Source: Balamuthia mandrillaris
Taxonomy: Eukaryota; Discosea; Longamoebia; Balamuthiidae
Assembly (NCBI GenBank): GCA_031835245.1
Contig: JAVKOQ010000032.1
Location: forward strand, 141,001-205,000
Length of the DNA stretch: 64,000 nt
Direction: 5' to 3'
Shown: positions 10,514-20,007 of the stretch, piece by piece
Layout of the letters: each line of letters begins with the position of its first letter
Position numbering within the stretch: position 1 is the stretch's first letter
Program-made: the position numbers and the translations under genes
Notes under the pieces: model-generated
Database searches by the model: none
What the model saw: the letters and a program-made list of their open reading frames with translations, nothing else
What the model was told of the DNA's origin: nothing

Positions 10514-11219
10514 ATGAGGCCAAGCACGCATTTTAGAGCAAGTAGGGAACCATTTCTGCTGGGAGACGCCATCCCCATGCCGCTACTGCAGGGCGCAGCT
10601 CTTCCAGAAAATGAAAGAAAGCCACGCATACCCTTTCCTCTGGAAGGAAAAACTAAAACAACGAAAACAAAAAGAAGGTTCGTGTGGTTTCTCTGTCTGC
10701 CCTGCCGGTGGCGTTTGCTTTTTAACAATTTTATCGCTGCTGTTTTTCCAATATTTCAGGGGTTGGGAAAGGCTGAAGCACAACGCATCAGAGAGGAAGA
10801 GGAAGTTGGACTTCAACATCAGGCTGGAGGAACTGAGACGGCTGACTCCAGGCCTGCCTCCAAAGGCCTCCAAAAAACAGATTGTGGAGAGAGCGACATT
10901 AGTTCTCCAAGAGCTTCTCTTGGAACGCCAGCAACACCACAAACTCATTCACAACATGGAACAGAGGCTCTTTTCCGAAGCGCAGCAACAACCACTGCAA
11001 CTGCAACCCCCGCCATCCTCCCCATTGGTGCATCATCCACGTTCTCCATTTTCACGGCCTGCACCAATCCCTTCCTCATTGTTTCCAATCCTGCCACCCC
11101 TGCCCGTAGCCTCGACAGGTCCTCTCCCACAAGCATACCGGCCACCTTCCCCTTCACCAACCCCCTTGTTGGCTTGGGGGTTGATTTTTTGTATGCCTAT
11201 AATTAAAGCTTATAAATAA
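10514..11219 (+). CDS. bHLH transcription factor, array member 5
   Basis: Exons 10514-10677 and 10760-11219, phase 2 intron of 82 bases with donor GTTCGT, 207 aa. Exon 1 runs MRPSTHFRASREP to KTKRR. Exon 2 opens GWERLKHNASERKRK, then LEELRRLTPGL and IVERATLVLQELLLER. The extended helix has IHNMEQRL. A Gln/Pro-rich tail contains ILPPLPVAS, a degenerate form of the shared tail motif, and the end (LLAWGLIFCMP) is hydrophobic and unlike the other members. First of the plus-strand group, about 4.5 kb from the nearest minus-strand member. Confidence 0.8.
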
Positions 11220-11524
11220 TTAAGGTTCATTTCCCGTAAACAGCAAAGCATTCCGGCCGGGATTTTTCATTCCGGGGAATAAATGATCACGCCAATCATT
11301 GCAGCAATACTGCCGAACGAAATCTTCCGTAGGGGGATTTCCCGCGTGGCCTGCAAATTGGCAGCACCTTTGCTAACTATTGCAGAAAAGGAATATTCCT
11401 TCAAACTCCCAGTTTTAAGGTGTAACCGAGTGTCAACGGCAACTTATTTTTGTTTTGTTTTCTTTTTCTTTTTTCTGACTGTTCCCGAACAGACACACAC
11501 ACGCCACGAGCGCAATTAACAATT
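11220..11524. other. Intergenic, bHLH-5 to bHLH-6
   Basis: No gene seen. Presumed promoter of bHLH-6; an imperfect repeat CATTCCGG occurs at about 11250 and 11270. Confidence 0.5.
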
Positions 11525-12134
11525 ATGCCGCCACACAAACCGACGGCTCCAACGACGGAGACAGAGCAGGATTCTTCCTCTGCTGACCATTTTGCCAAGC
11601 TAAGGACGGGTTTCAAACAGCCTCGAGCAAAAGCCAAAAGAATGTTCGTTTCTTGTTCTCTCATGCACTCTCGTCTTTTTTTTAAAAAAAATTTTCTGTG
11701 ATCATTTACTCCCAATCTGCAGGGGAGCTGAAAGGTTGAAGCACAACGCCTCCGAGAGGAAACGAAAGTTGGAGTTCAATACGCGGCTCGAGGAGCTGAA
11801 ACGCCTGACTCCAAACCTTTCTTCCACGCCCTCCAAACGAGAGATCATTGAATCAGCTGCTCACTTTATCCAAGAGCTCTTGACGGAACGTGCCTATTAT
11901 CGTCAAGTCGTCACAAACATGGAACAGAGGTTCGCACTCGCCGAGCAGCACCAACGACATGAACATCAACTCCTTCAACAGTTGCAAAAAGCTTACTGCT
12001 CACAACCTCCGCCACCTCCCCCTTCGGCCGTCCTTCCTCCACTTCGTGTGGCCTTGTCTCAAGAACTACACCCATTTACGTCTGCTTCTTCCTACCCTTC
12101 CTATTCTGCTGCTTTCTTTCAGGGTGGAAAATGA
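11525..12134 (+). CDS. bHLH transcription factor, array member 6
   Basis: Exons 11525-11643 and 11723-12134, phase 2 intron of 79 bases with donor GTTCGT, 176 aa. Exon 1 runs MPPHKPTAPTTETEQD to KAKRM. Exon 2 opens GAERLKHNASERKRK, then LEELKRLTPNL, loop SSTPSKR, and IIESAAHFIQELLTER. NMEQRF closes the extended helix. The tail is short, with VLPPLRVALSQ near the end. It is the most compact member and a good reference for the family. Confidence 0.85.
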
Positions 12135-12403
12135 AAACTCCAAAAACAAAACAGCTGTGCATACTTGTTAAAAATTCAATTGTTCATTTAAACAAAAAAA
12201 GGCTTCCTATCTCGACTATGGTACTCTCGACCTGGTCTACGGAGCCACTTTTTGGTTTTGAGCACACCTGCCTTCCACCAGCCAAAAACTAAAAAGTGTC
12301 TGGCGTGGGTTGTCACCCCGCACATCCCCGACCGATTCTTCGTAGCTGGTCGCCCATCGCTCTTTTTTTTTATATCGCCACTGCTCCATAACACACACAC
12401 TCC

Positions 12404-13040
12404 ATGCCACAGCCTCTCCAAACACAACCACTGGAAGACCCAACGATGGACGACCAGACAAATGAGATGTCTTCTCCAACGCAGAGTCCCAACCAAACGG
12501 CCAGAAAACCAAAGAGAATGTACGCCCGGACTACTCTCATTTCTCTCTCTCGTCTCTCTTTCTTTCCGTTGACAATATGTTTCTTAACCATGCAGAGGAA
12601 TCGAAAAGTTGAGACACAACGCTTCAGAGCGGCGAAGAAAGCTGTTGTTCAACACCAAGCTGGAGGAGCTGAGAGGCTTAGTGCCCAATCTTCCATCCTC
12701 CTGCTCCAAACGGAAGGTGGTGGAAGGAGCTGTTGACTTGCTCCGGCAACTACTTTCAGAACGTGAATACTACCGCCAACTCGTTAACAACATGGAACAC
12801 AGAACGAAAGCAGCCCTCTTTCAACAACTTCAACAAAGGCAAAAGCCCCCATCTCTGAGCCGTCCTCCTCCCCCTTCTTCTTGTAAAGAGACACTGCCCC
12901 CTCTAAGGTGTGTTCTGCGACTTGAATCTCCACACGTCTGGGCTCTCACACGCAGTGCTTCAACTGGTGTTCCTTCCCTCCCGCATCAAACTGACTTTCT
13001 TCCTTATAGTTGGCACCGTCAACAGCCTAGCGTGGAATAA
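12404..13040 (+). CDS. bHLH transcription factor, array member 7
   Basis: Exons 12404-12519 and 12596-13040, phase 2 intron of 76 bases with donor GTACGC, 186 aa. Exon 1 runs MPQPLQTQPLED to ARKPKRM or I at the junction; a second ATG at 12446 is possible. Exon 2 opens GIEKLRHNASERRRK, so Lys before His is Arg here. Helix 1 is LEELRGLVPNL and helix 2 VVEGAVDLLRQLLSER. The tail motif is TLPPLRCVLRL. It ends about 25 bases before a GA microsatellite. Confidence 0.83.
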
Positions 13041-13064
13041 AAACCAATAACAGAAAGTAACAGG

Positions 13065-13073
13065 GAGAGAGAG

Positions 13074-13121
<48 letters not shown>
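13065..13121. repeat. GA microsatellite
   Basis: Nearly pure GA dinucleotides, just after the bHLH-7 stop. Confidence 0.9.
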
Positions 13122-13123
<2 letters not shown>

Positions 13124-14014
13124 TAAAAGAAAAGGTCCACGACGGAACGCCAGTTCGCGATGATAAACAATCATGACGTGAATGGTCAACATGGACATTA
13201 TTTTGCTGCTCACCAACCCTTTGTGGCACTACATTATTGAAAGTTGAAACCTCTCGGCAAATACGCCATGCCTCAACTCCAAGTTAACTTGTCAAGGTAA
13301 AGGTTTTTTTGGTTTGGCGTCCGGCCGCTTCAAGAGGAGAAAAAGAAATCTCAGCGGCACGACCCGGCCACACCTCAGGGATGATGCCACTTTGCCTGGA
13401 TGAACACACCACCATTCCTTCCTTTTCCTTACTACCTCACCAGCAGAATAAGGTCTGCCAAGCGACGGGAGGGGGGTCGGCCACGCCAATAATAATAAGT
13501 CCTACGGGTGGACAATTGTTAATTGTTTGTTTGCCTCTCTTGCGCTGCATTGTTAATTTGGTAAGTATGTGACAAAAATTTTCCGTACAAAGAAAAAATG
13601 ATTCCTAACATTTCCATAAAACGAAATAATGATGCGTAACATCAATATAAAAGGAAAAACGGGACAGCGGCAATTTTCACAAGGAACATGTGGCATGCAG
13701 CATTCATTAATCAGGTCGTTGAATGGAGCCGCGATTCGTCGCCGTTCATCTTACCGTGGATGCATTCGTCAGCCCACGGGTCCGCTTGCGCTTGCGGTCA
13801 ACTGCTTGGTCAACCCGTCCGAAACGTGAAACAGCTGGGCTACCCGCACTATCTTTCCTTTTCGCCACCTGTGAGGGCGGGTCGTTCGTTTTTCTTCTGC
13901 CCTTTGGTAACATTGGGCACACCGCGGTGTTTCAGCAAAACAGGACCAACCAATCTTGCTGGTCGACTGCAGACGTCCCTTTTCTACGAAACCAAGGGAA
14001 GCAAAAAAAAAAAG
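13122..14014. other. Intergenic, bHLH-7 to bHLH-8
   Basis: About 900 bases without a supported gene; open frames at 13690-14010 continue into bHLH-8 exon 1 but have no recognisable content. AT-rich at 13480-13680. Confidence 0.5.
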
Positions 14015-14726
14015 ATGCCACGACCCAAGACGCCGCCGGCGGTAGACCAAACGGTCACTGTAGATGAAGGCCGGAACAAAAAGTTGTCCTCTGCTTTTGT
14101 AGGCTATTCGCCGAGCAAGCCTGGGGAGGACGACCTCCCTCCTTCTCCTTGTAAAAACAGTCTAAAGCTCCCTCAAAACGACTTAAAGAAGTCGCGCAAA
14201 GCCAAAAGAATGTACCTGTTATCCTCTTATTTTTCTTCCTTTTGTTTAGAGCCTTTGCCAACACCATGTTTTAATACCGTGATGCAGAGGTTTCGAAAGA
14301 GCGAAACACAACGCCTCAGAGAGGAAAAGAAAGCTTCACTTCAACGCCAAGTTGGAAGAGCTGCGGGTCTTGATCCCCAATCTCTCTCCTTCTGCCTCCA
14401 AAAGACAAATCTTGGAAGGGGCCATTGGGTTTCTGCAACTGCTTCTCGCAGAACGTTCTCACTATCAACAAAATCTTCGGGACGCCGAACAAAGGTTTGT
14501 GCTTGCTTTGCACAACCAACAACAGCAACAACAACACCAACTGCAACAGAGTTGCTTGGCTCGACCTCCCCTACCATCCCCTGCGCCTATTGCTATTCCT
14601 TCGCCTTCTTTTCCCTCCGCTTCTGGTGGAATACTTCCACCGCTTCACGTTGTGTTGTCTCAAGACTGTGCTCCCTCAATGTCCTCTTTTGCTCCATACC
14701 AAACCACGTTTTGTGAAAGACAATAA
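14015..14726 (+). CDS. bHLH transcription factor, array member 8
   Basis: Exons 14015-14211 and 14288-14726, phase 2 intron of 76 bases with donor GTACCT, 211 aa. Exon 1 runs MPRPKTPPAVDQ to RKAKRM or I at the junction. Exon 2 opens GFERAKHNASERKRK, then LEELRVLIPNL, SPSASKR and ILEGAIGFLQLLLAER. RDAEQRF closes the extended helix. A Gln-rich stretch precedes ILPPLHVVLSQ. The tail motif groups it with members 3 and 4 rather than with its neighbours 6 and 7. Last member of the array. Confidence 0.83.
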
Positions 14727-14896
14727 ACACAACATAGTCTCAACCAACACATCGGCTGCCTTCATTGTTGGTCAACCAATAGTGGCGCCTTCCCTTCTTT
14801 CTACCAGGGAATGGAACCCGGCTGCATCCTGGCGCAAGAGGGTTTGTTGACATCTGGGAATGCGTTAACTGATTATTATTATTATTTCGTGGAAGC

Positions 14897-15096
14897 ATCC
14901 TTAGTTCTTCTGCTTTTCTTCTTTTTTCTTGTTTCCTTCTTTTTCTTTGTCTTCAGTTCTTTTTCAAGTTCGTTCCTCCCCCTTCATCCTTCTTCTTTAT
15001 TCTTCGTTCTTTTCTTCTTCTTCTTCTTCTTCTTCATCTTCTTCTTCTTCCTCTTCTTGTTCTTCTTCTTGTTCTTCTTCTTGTTCTTCTTCTTGT

Positions 15097-15135
<39 letters not shown>

Positions 15136-15605
15136 TCTTCTTCCTCTTCTTGTTCTTCTTGTTCTTCTTGTTCTTCTTGTTCTTCTTCTTGTTCTTCTTC
15201 TTCTTCTTCTTCTTCTTCTTCTTCTTCTTCTTCTTCTTCTTCTTCCTCTCTTGTGCTTCTTCTTCTTCTCTCTCTCTCTCTCTCTCTCTCTTTTGCTTCT
15301 TGTTCTTGTTCTTGTTCTTCTTGTTCTTGTTCTTGTTCTTGTTCTTGTTCTTGTTCTTGTTCTTGTTCTTGTTCTTGTTCTTGTTATTCTTCTTGTTCTT
15401 GTTCTTGTTCTTGTTCTTGTTATTCTTCTTGTTCTTCTTCTTGTTCTTCTTCTTGTTCTTCTTGTTCTTCTTGTTCTTCTTGTTCTTCTTCTTCTTCTTC
15501 TTGTTCTTCTTCTTCTTCTTCTTCTTCTTCTTCTTCTTCTTCTTCTTCTTCTTCTTCTTCTTCTTCTTCTTCTTCTTCTTCTTCTTCTTCTTCTTCTTCT
15601 TCTTC
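14897..15605. repeat. Large CTT/CTTGTT microsatellite
   Basis: About 700 bases of CTT with TTG and TTA interruptions and a short CT block near 15270. All frames are open and give Leu, Ser or Phe runs, which is a consequence of the repeat. It lies between bHLH-8 and the GH99 gene. It could be a 5' UTR intron of the latter, since a CAG acceptor follows at about 15630. Confidence 0.92.
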
Positions 15606-15700
15606 TCCGCTCTGCTTTTTTGTGGACAGACTTTCCTAATAACTTTTTGGAAACAAAAAGAAGAAGAAGAAGAAGAGGAGCATGTTAGTTGGGCGGATGA

Positions 15701-16107
15701 ATGAATAGGAAGAATCCTCAGGCTTGGCGGAGGGTTTGGCATTGCCTCACCATCACGTCGTTGGTGTTTTCTATGCTTTGTCTCGTTTTTGGTGTTTTCC
15801 TTCAAGGTAACCCCCTTTTTTTTGTTTCTTCATCTTAAACAAGCTGATAAATAACTTTTTTTTTGTGGCTCTCTCAAAAAAGTTCGGGATTTTCAAGAAG
15901 AAAGAGCGCAAAGAGAGCTCGAAGACTTGCAGCACTCGTTGCGAAAGGGGAAAACGAACACGCTCGCTCGGAAGCCAGTTGTCATGGAGGAGGGCCACGC
16001 CACCACCGCTCATGCCACCAACACGCCTTCTGCCTCCCCTGTGACGGTGGTAGACGCACAAGAAGACGAATTTGACAAGACGCCAAAGTATTGCACCTTC
16101 TCTTATG

Positions 16108-16150
<43 letters not shown>

Positions 16151-18291
16151 GCTCATTCTCTTTGCTTCTCTATTTCTTCTCTTGCTATCTTTTATTCTCT
16201 TCTCGCTATCTCTTTTCTTTATCATCTCTCTCTCTCTCCTTCTCTCTCTCTCTCTCCTTCTCTCTCTCTCTCCTTCTCTCCTCTCTCTTTCTCTCCTTCC
16301 CTCTCCCTCTCCTTCTCTCTCTCTTTCTCTCTCGCTCTTTCGTTCTCTGCTTCTGTCGGTCTCTTCGTTTCGATGTATCAGCCTTCTTACTGTTTTAACG
16401 CTCTAACTTTGTGTGCTCTCCCTCCTGCATAGCGCCGAAATAAGCACCAAGCTATGGAGCATACTATCCACCAGAGGCCACGTCTTCTACTATCCATGGT
16501 ACGGCAACACCACCCACAACAAGGAGTGGTTGCACTGGAACCACGTCGTCATTCCGGCCTCGCCAGAGTCCAAGCCAACCACAACACCGCTCGTGTATCA
16601 ACCGCCGGATCACATCGGAGCCAACTTCTATCCAGCCTTGGGGCTATACAGCTCCACTGACCCTGCTCTCATTCACACTCACATGAAAATGATTCGCAAT
16701 GCTGGCTTGGTTTGTTGCTTTCTCTCTTTGTCTTTGTCGCTTCTTTGCTTTGTTTGTTTGTTTTCCTCGCTTATAATATTGAAACCTAAAAGGGAGTGAT
16801 AAGTGTGAGTTGGTATCCTCCATCGATGGCGGATGAGCAAATAGCAACGAAGGAACCTGGCTTCACTGACAGTAACATGCGACGTATTCTTACCGTCGCT
16901 GAGTTATATGGCATCAAAGGTACAACTTCTTCCTGCATCACTTCTTTATATTTTTTCTTGTTTGAGTTTTGCTCACTTTTTGTTTTCAACAAAGTTAATC
17001 TGCACATTGAGCCATACAAAGGAAGAGGACCAGCTTCTATTGTCAAAGATTTGAAATACGTGATTGATAACTATGGCTCTTACTCTTCATTCTATCGGCA
17101 TCCTGAAACCGGCCTGCCTTTGTAATGTTCTCTCTCTTTCTCCTATCTGTTATCTTAGTCTCTTTGAACTCAGTTTTCTTCATTTCTTCGCATCTTCTCT
17201 ACTTACTCGCTATTTTATTTTTCAATTGCGTTTTTTTCAGTATCTTTGCTTCTTTTGATCTCTTCTCTGTTGTCAAACTACTTACTATCAATTTTGAATT
17301 TAGGTTTTACTTGTATGACAGTTATTTAACGCCAGCCAAGGAATGGGCAACAGTATTCGGCGATCCTGCCACTCACCCCGACTCCATTCGTGACACTCCT
17401 TACAACGCTCACATGATTGCTCTTCTCGTCGATGAAGTTCATTTCAAATTTATTCTTGATGGTATATTCCAAGCTTCGTTACTTTTGTGTTTCTTGTTTT
17501 ATTTCTTATGTTGGCCTGTGTTAAATCTTCCAAAAAAGGCGGTTTCGATGGATGCTACACCTACTTTGCGACCGATGGTTTCACTTTTGGCTCTTCCACC
17601 AAAAATTGGAAGCGCATCGCCCAATGGGCGAATGATAACAGCCTCCTCTTCATCCCAAGCGTTGGTCCTGGATATGCCGACACACGCATCCGACCGTGGA
17701 ACGGGCGCAACCAAAGAAGTCGTCGGGATGGGCAATACTATGAAGACATGTGGAAAGCTGTTCTTTCTCTTTCTTCATCCACGGAGGCAACGACGTCACT
17801 GTTGCCTTCCATTGTGAGCGTTACTTCTTGGAATGAGTGGCATGAGGGCACGCAGATTGAGCCTGCCGTTCCGAAAACGGTGGAGCAGAGCTCTGTTGGC
17901 GAGATGGCTGCTCGTATGGAGGAGCCTGCACGTGGCCGAGGTTCTTTCTATCTCTTCTTCGTCTTTTCTTATTTCTTATATCTTCTACCTCTCTCTCTCT
18001 CTCTCTCTCTTTGCCTCTCTCTCTCTGTTTTCTTCATACTTTTATTCTTCTTTCTTTATCAACTAACCTAAATAAATCTTTCATATAGACGCTCAACAAA
18101 AGAAAGCAACATTAACAAAAGATCGAGGACTGTATACCTACTTGGACTATCAACCACGGCATCCAGAGTACTACATGGAACAAACAAAAGAGATGATGAA
18201 ACGGTTCTGCGAGTTACACGGGGAAGCCTTGGAAGTAAAACCTGAAGGAGAACCTGGTGACGAGGACGACTTTGGTTACGAGTATCTCTGA
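15701..18291 (+). CDS. MANEA: GH99 endo-alpha-1,2-mannosidase, type II membrane protein
   Basis: Eight exons: 15701-15806, 15883-16087, 16433-16709, 16793-16919, 16995-17121, 17304-17461, 17539-17940, 18089-18291; phases all agree, 534 aa. Exon 1 encodes a short basic N-terminus and one membrane span (about residues 13-34). Exon 2 is a Glu/Lys-rich stem, as in Golgi type II enzymes. The catalytic domain is continuous with animal MANEA: HVFYYPWYGN, WNHVVIPA, IGANFYPALGLYSS, ISVSWYPP, HIEPYKGR, FYLYDSY, GCYTYFATDGFTFGSS, FIPSVGPGY and SWNEWHEGTQIEPA. The acidic residues of HIEPY and NEWHEGTQIE fit the family active site. It should trim glucosylated mannose from N-glycans in the Golgi, bypassing the ER glucosidases. 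The introns carry CT repeats. Confidence 0.95.
16111..16330 (+). repeat. CT-rich microsatellite, GH99 intron 2
   Basis: CT dinucleotides at 16111-16149 and CT-rich sequence to about 16330, pyrimidines on the sense strand. Confidence 0.9.
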
Positions 18292-18292
18292 A

Positions 18293-18296
<4 letters not shown>

Positions 18297-18335
<39 letters not shown>

Positions 18336-18346
18336 GAGAGAGAGAA
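18297..18346. repeat. GA microsatellite between convergent genes
   Basis: GA run starting a few bases after the GH99 stop and ending about 38 bases from the stop of the next, convergent gene. Confidence 0.9.
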
Positions 18347-18383
18347 ACCATTATATTTAAAAGTACAGAAACTTTGAAAGCCA

Positions 18384-19678
18384 TCATGTTTGGCGAGAGG
18401 TTTGCCATTGAGTGCTAACGACGACGAAGATATGCATACCAATGATTAACACCACACCTAAAGCATCGAGCGACTGCCAACGCAACAACGGCACAACGTG
18501 CCTCAAAGCCAACCAGTAGCATTTATGCCAGTGGTACAGCGGAATGAAAAATCCTTCCAGCGCAAGTTGACTACCGTGGCAGTGATAGACCACAGCGTGC
18601 AGCAGGTCCGCTTCCAACGGAGTGACGAGGTGAAAACGAGCCAATACTTTTGCTCTATTTCCTCTTCCACTGGTACTGGATGCTATACGATGCAGCACGG
18701 AAGAAGCGGAGAAAGAAGGTGGTGGCGGGGCGAACGCGAGGTAACAACGGTGGCCGGAGACAAGACCTTGCCACCCGGCCATTAAGAACGCCACGAGAGC
18801 AGCCAACGGAGGCAGAGAAGAAGTAACATAAGAAGCCACAGAAGGAATATAGGCAGGTGATGGACCATGTCTTTGTGGAGGAGAAGAAGACGACGACGAA
18901 GGTTCAAGTATGTAAGAAAAATTCGAAGATGGATCACCCGGAACAAGGATGTTGAAGGACCATCCAAACAACGAGACAACAGTCCTTTTTGTTGGAGGAG
19001 GCGAAGACCACAGTCCTCTAACCCTGAGAAATTCTTGCTTCTGTTGGAGGTGTTGCACGAGTCGTTGGTACAGCCCTAGAGGAGACGAAGGAAGATACAA
19101 GGAGATCAAGTAGCCAATTAGACGACGACCTCTGTTGAGCATGGATTGAGGGTTGGTCAGTTGCAAGACGAGCGGGTCTTCCTTAAAATGCCTACTGGTT
19201 TTGAAGTTGTGGTATTTACGAGAGAAGAAAGGAGATGTTAAAAGAAAGAAGGCAACAAGAGCGCCGCAAAGAACGAAAAATGACTCAACTGAGATGGTGC
19301 ATGAGGACGAACGACGGCAGCGGCAAAGCCTAGTAAAAAGGCTAACGGGAAGCAATGGATGGATACGGCGTCTAGAGCGGCTTCAGCCCTCGCCTCGCCC
19401 CACCACCAAAGGAACTGGAGAAGCCACTCGAACAGCCCTGTTTTGTTTGTGGCGAAAAAGAACGGATATAAGTTATGTGCAAATCAAAGTTCTTGAAGCG
19501 CATAGCGGAAAGACCAACCAGTTTCAAAGAAGGCGACTATAGAGAGGTCAGAACACTGGGAAAAAGAGATGCGGCCGGTCTTGTATTGATGCATCAGAGC
19601 AGCTTGCCTCTTGTACCAGTTCGATAGCGGAGGAGGTACATGGTTAAAAGACGGTGGTGGCAACCTTGCCAAGTTCAT
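18384..19678 (-). CDS. Unknown multi-pass membrane protein
   Basis: Exons 19678-19519, 19437-19275 and 19191-18384; phases agree, 376 aa. The start is MNLARLPPPSFNHVPPP. Joining exons 1 and 2 gives FFETGLFEWLLQFLWWWGE, which crosses the splice smoothly and supports the model. Hydrophobic segments lie in exon 2 (IHCFPLAFLLGFAAAVVRP) and in exon 3 (LIGYLISLYLP, LAALVAFLMAGW, LGVVLIIGMHIFVVV). A Ser/Pro-rich loop is in the middle. I do not recognise the family. A further small intron in exon 3 cannot be excluded. It ends convergent with GH99 and its 5' end faces the amidase gene. Confidence 0.55.
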
Positions 19679-20007
19679 GTTTGCTGTGTAGTTCTTTGGG
19701 TTAACACCTGTGCAATGAATGGCAGCTGGTTTATGCAAAGGTTCAAGTATTTTTTCCAGAGCATTACCTCCCAAAAATGATCAATCCATTTAATTGCTGC
19801 AAACGTCACCTCTAACCAAATTAGGTAAGGATCAACCCAACAGAAAATCAAATAAATTTTGTCGACTTAACTCCAAATCACCCAATGGAATATCAAACAA
19901 ATGGTACCATAGGCTGTCGACAGTAATTTTTCGTTCAAGAAACAAATATAATATAGCAGAGGGAACGAGGCAAAGCAGAAGACCACCGTTGAAAAGCGAG
20001 AAGAAGG
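19679..20007. other. Divergent promoter region with TTTTGTCGAC element
   Basis: Spacer between the membrane-protein gene (minus) and the amidase (plus). Contains TTTTGTCGAC at 19857-19866, an element that also occurs just upstream of three other genes in the window. Confidence 0.5.

Noticed and set aside
14811-15704. Long open frames through the CTT tract (Phe, Leu, Ser or Lys runs on both strands)
   Set aside because: They follow from the triplet repeat lacking stops; no non-repetitive coding content.
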